DNA from: Thermodesulfobacterium geofontis
GTDB taxonomy: Bacteria > Desulfobacterota > Thermodesulfobacteria > Thermodesulfobacteriales > Thermodesulfobacteriaceae
Direction: 5' to 3'
NCBI GenBank assembly: GCA_002877985.1
Contig: PNIK01000062.1
Location: forward strand, 1 to 35,993
DNA length: 35,993 bases
Part shown: positions 33,747 through 35,993 of the stretch, piece after piece
Position numbering within the stretch: the stretch's first letter is position 1
How the letters are laid out: every line of letters begins with the position of its first letter
Notes under the pieces: generated by a model
The model's input: only the letters and a program-made list of their open reading frames with translations
What the model was told of the DNA's origin: nothing
Database searches by the model: none
Translations under genes and position numbers: made by a program

Positions 33747-34518
33747 AGTAGTAGCTTTACTTACAGACTTTGGAATAGAGGATCATTATGCTGGGGTTGT
33801 TAAAGCAAGAATTTTAAGAGAATTAAAGGAACCTTTAAATATAAATTTTATTGATATTACCCATAAAATCCCTCCTCAAGATGTGAGAAAGGGAGCTCTA
33901 AGTCTTTATTTTTCCTACAAATATTTTCCAGAAGGCACCATATTTTTAGTTATAGTTGATCCTGGGGTGGGAACAGAAAGAAAGGCATTAGTTATTAAAA
34001 CTGAAAAATTTATTTTCGTAGGACCAGACAATGGTGTATTTTCACTTATTTATGCAGAAAATCCAGAATTTTTGTCTTTTGAAATAATAGAAAATAAAGT
34101 TTTAAAACCACCCTATAGTCACACCTTTCATGGAAGAGATCTCTTTGCTTCAGCTGTAGCTTATATTTTAAGCGAAATACCCTTTGAAGAATTTTTAAAA
34201 CCAATTCCTAAAGAAAATCTTAAAAAATTAGATTTCCCTTTTCCTGAAAAAACTAAAAAGGGATACAAACTTTCCATCTGGTATGTGGATCATTTTGGAA
34301 ATATTATAACCAATTTGCACAAAGACATAATTAAAAGCCCTTTTAGGGTATTGATAAATAAAAGAGAGATCCCTCTGGTTAAATCTTACGGTTATGCTAA
34401 AAAGGGAGAATTTATAGCTCTTTTTGGAAGCGAAGGCCTTCTTGAGATTGCTATAAGAGAGGGTTCAGCTTTTGAAATCTTGGCAAATCCTGAAATAGAA
34501 ATTATACTGGAGAGCTAA
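33739..34518 (+). CDS. SAM hydrolase / DUF62 family protein
   Basis: This belongs to the SAM hydroxide adenosyltransferase (DUF62) family, which cleaves S-adenosylmethionine to adenosine and methionine and is related to fluorinase and chlorinase. Landmarks are VALLTDFGIEDHYAGVVKARI at the start, IDPGVGT-type VDPGVGTERKAL, GPDNGVFSLI, FHGRDLFASAVAYI and HFGNIITNL. The track start (TTG 33703) adds twelve residues without family support. The ATG at 33739, overlapping the upstream gene by eight bases, gives 259 residues and the normal N-terminus. It neighbours mpl by one base and is probably cotranscribed. Confidence 0.85.
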   Translation: MFKVVALLTDFGIEDHYAGVVKARILRELKEPLNINFIDITHKIPPQDVRKGALSLYFSYKYFPEGTIFLVIVDPGVGTERKALVIKTEKFIFVGPDNGVFSLIYAENPEFLSFEIIENKVLKPPYSHTFHGRDLFASAVAYILSEIPFEEFLKPIPKENLKKLDFPFPEKTKKGYKLSIWYVDHFGNIITNLHKDIIKSPFRVLINKREIPLVKSYGYAKKGEFIALFGSEGLLEIAIREGSAFEILANPEIEIILES

Positions 34519-34519
34519 T

Positions 34520-35977
34520 ATGAAGGTTTATTTAATTGGGATTGGCGGAATAGGGATGTGCGGAGTTGCTGGAATTTTAAAGGAGTCTGGTTTTGAGGTT
34601 TATGGTTCAGAAAAGAAAATTCCCTACCCTCCTTCCTCTTTAATTCTTAAAAAACTAAATATCCCTCTTTACAAACCTGACTCAGAAAATATCAAAAAAA
34701 TTAAACCCGATGCAGTTATAGTTGGAAATATTGCTAAAAGCGATGATCAAGAGGTTTTAATTTCTCAAAGTCTTGGAATCCCCCTTTATTCCTTTCCTTC
34801 TTTTTTAGATAAATTTATATTAAAAGATAAAAAGGTTTTTCTCTGTGCAGGAACCCATGGGAAAACAACAGTTACAGCCCTTTTAAGCTATACTCTTGAG
34901 TATCTCGGTTTTGATCCTACCTATCTTGTAGGTGGAGTTTTAAAACATACAGAACTCAACTATAGAAAAGGAGAAGGAGATTTTGCGGTTATAGAAGGAG
35001 ATGAGTATCCTGCTTCTTTCTTTGATAGAGAACCTAAATTTCTTTATTATCATCCCTTTGCAGTTATTCTAACAAGCCTTGAGTATGACCATGCAGATGT
35101 CTATCCTGATATGGAAAGTTTAAAAGAGGTATTTAAAAAACTAATAAAATCTGTGCCTAAAGAGGGTATTATAGTATACAATTACGATGATAAAAATTTA
35201 AGAGAAGTAATAGAAAGTGCAAATCCAAATGTAAGAATAATTTCTTATGGTAAAAATTCTAAAGCAGATTTTGTTTTGCTTAAAAGTGAAACTACATTTG
35301 AGGATCTGGTATTTAAAAATCATGTTATAACAAATACACCTTTCAAAAATTTAGAGTTTTTTTTCTCTATTCCAGGAGAATACAATGCTCTTAATGCTCT
35401 TTCTGTGATTGCTTTGCTTTATAGCTTGGATTTGTTAAAAATGGATTGGAAAGAAGCTTTTAAAACATTCCCAGGGGTTAAAAGAAGACAGGAGATTGTA
35501 TGGGCTGATGAAAAACTTATCATAGTTGATGATTTTGCCCATCACCCAACTGCTGTTAAAAATACACTTGAAGAATTAAAAAAAGCTATTAAGCCTGAAA
35601 AGACAGTAGCTATCTTTGAACCAAGAACCAATTCCAGCAAAAGAAAAATTTTTCAAGAAGATTATGTAAAAAGTTTAAGTCTTGCAGATGAGATTTATCT
35701 GAAAATTCCCCCAGGTTTAGAAAATATTCCAGAGCGTGAAAGAATTGACATAAATTACATATTAGAATCTTTAAAAAATCTGGAGAAAAAAGTTTTTTTT
35801 CTTGAAAACAATCTGGACAATAATTTAAGTTTTTATAAAATCAAAAAAGAAAAAACTCTTGTAGTATTTATGTCAAGTGCCTATTTTAAGGAATTGGGAA
35901 AATTAAAGAACTTAATTTTAAAACCTAAAATAAAAAGGAGTCAACTATCAGAAAATAGGATAAAGAAAAAATGTTAA
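34520..35977 (+). CDS. mpl: UDP-MurNAc:L-alanyl-gamma-D-glutamyl-meso-diaminopimelate ligase
   Basis: Mpl attaches recovered murein tripeptide directly to UDP-MurNAc, recycling the cell wall. It is a MurC paralogue: LIGIGGIGMCGVAGIL, the P-loop AGTHGKTTVTALL (about 114-126), EGDEYPASFFDREPKFLYYHP, which is diagnostic of Mpl over MurC, and VDDFAHHPTAV. Length is 485. GGAGAG precedes the ATG. The meso-diaminopimelate specificity of MurE in the same window agrees with its substrate. No amidase or AmpG permease is seen nearby. Confidence 0.93.
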   Translation: MKVYLIGIGGIGMCGVAGILKESGFEVYGSEKKIPYPPSSLILKKLNIPLYKPDSENIKKIKPDAVIVGNIAKSDDQEVLISQSLGIPLYSFPSFLDKFILKDKKVFLCAGTHGKTTVTALLSYTLEYLGFDPTYLVGGVLKHTELNYRKGEGDFAVIEGDEYPASFFDREPKFLYYHPFAVILTSLEYDHADVYPDMESLKEVFKKLIKSVPKEGIIVYNYDDKNLREVIESANPNVRIISYGKNSKADFVLLKSETTFEDLVFKNHVITNTPFKNLEFFFSIPGEYNALNALSVIALLYSLDLLKMDWKEAFKTFPGVKRRQEIVWADEKLIIVDDFAHHPTAVKNTLEELKKAIKPEKTVAIFEPRTNSSKRKIFQEDYVKSLSLADEIYLKIPPGLENIPERERIDINYILESLKNLEKKVFFLENNLDNNLSFYKIKKEKTLVVFMSSAYFKELGKLKNLILKPKIKRSQLSENRIKKKC

Positions 35978-35993
35978 ACATAACCAACCACCT

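Noticed and set aside
1-35993. CRISPR arrays, insertion sequences, attachment sites or phage genes
   Set aside because: No repeated spacer arrays, transposase-like ORFs or terminal inverted repeats were seen; gene packing is tight and functions are housekeeping.

Overview
The window is chromosomal DNA from an AT-rich, Gram-negative-type bacterium. Its proteins are rich in Lys, Glu and Ile, and it encodes an outer-membrane porin, meso-diaminopimelate peptidoglycan enzymes and sigma-54 regulation. Gene content and style fit a thermophilic, anaerobic member of the Thermodesulfobacteriota (Thermodesulfobacterium or Caldimicrobium type). That placement comes from protein character, not from a search. 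I saw no mobile element, phage, CRISPR array or rRNA; apart from one non-catalytic FtsI relative the genes look like intact housekeeping genes.

Layout. The left end (1-1285, minus) holds the 5' half of a tRNA and ribBA. A plus-strand run (1371-7679) follows: murJ, a YkgJ-type Cys-rich protein, pyrK, pyrD, hslO and a porin, ending in a hairpin. Next come an NtrB/NtrC-like two-component pair and a small exported Lys-rich protein (7771-11087). Between regulator and small protein lie a near-consensus -24/-12 sigma-54 promoter and two enhancer-like repeats, so a whole sensor-activator-target circuit is visible. Then kup, a LapA-like membrane protein, a DUF2148 protein and trpF (11207-14526, plus).

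From 14506 to 30989 the minus strand carries an almost complete division/cell-wall (dcw) cluster, read right to left: mraZ, rsmH, ftsL, ftsI-like, murE, murF, mraY, murD, murG, murC, murB, ftsQ, ftsA, ftsZ. It ends with a ParB-fold protein and a Memo-family protein. Most genes overlap or abut, which suggests one transcript from a good sigma-70 promoter followed by three 10-bp-spaced MraZ-type operator repeats. Two things are abnormal. ftsW is absent from its usual place between murD and murG. The ftsI-position gene keeps its membrane anchor and pedestal region but has lost the transpeptidase catalytic motifs. The usual FtsW-FtsI septal synthase pair therefore appears dismantled in this cluster, while FtsZ, FtsA, FtsQ, FtsL and the precursor enzymes remain.

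Divergent from mraZ, the plus strand carries recN, a Cys-rich PP-loop tRNA-sulfuration-like enzyme, a SAM hydrolase-family protein and mpl (31164-35977). Mpl recycles murein tripeptide, which complements the de novo pathway opposite.

Two genes (ykgJ-like, rsmH) appear to start at AUU codons, each six bases after AGGAG. Several genes at the head of transcription units lack a Shine-Dalgarno and have a -10-like hexamer just before the start codon, suggesting leaderless mRNAs.
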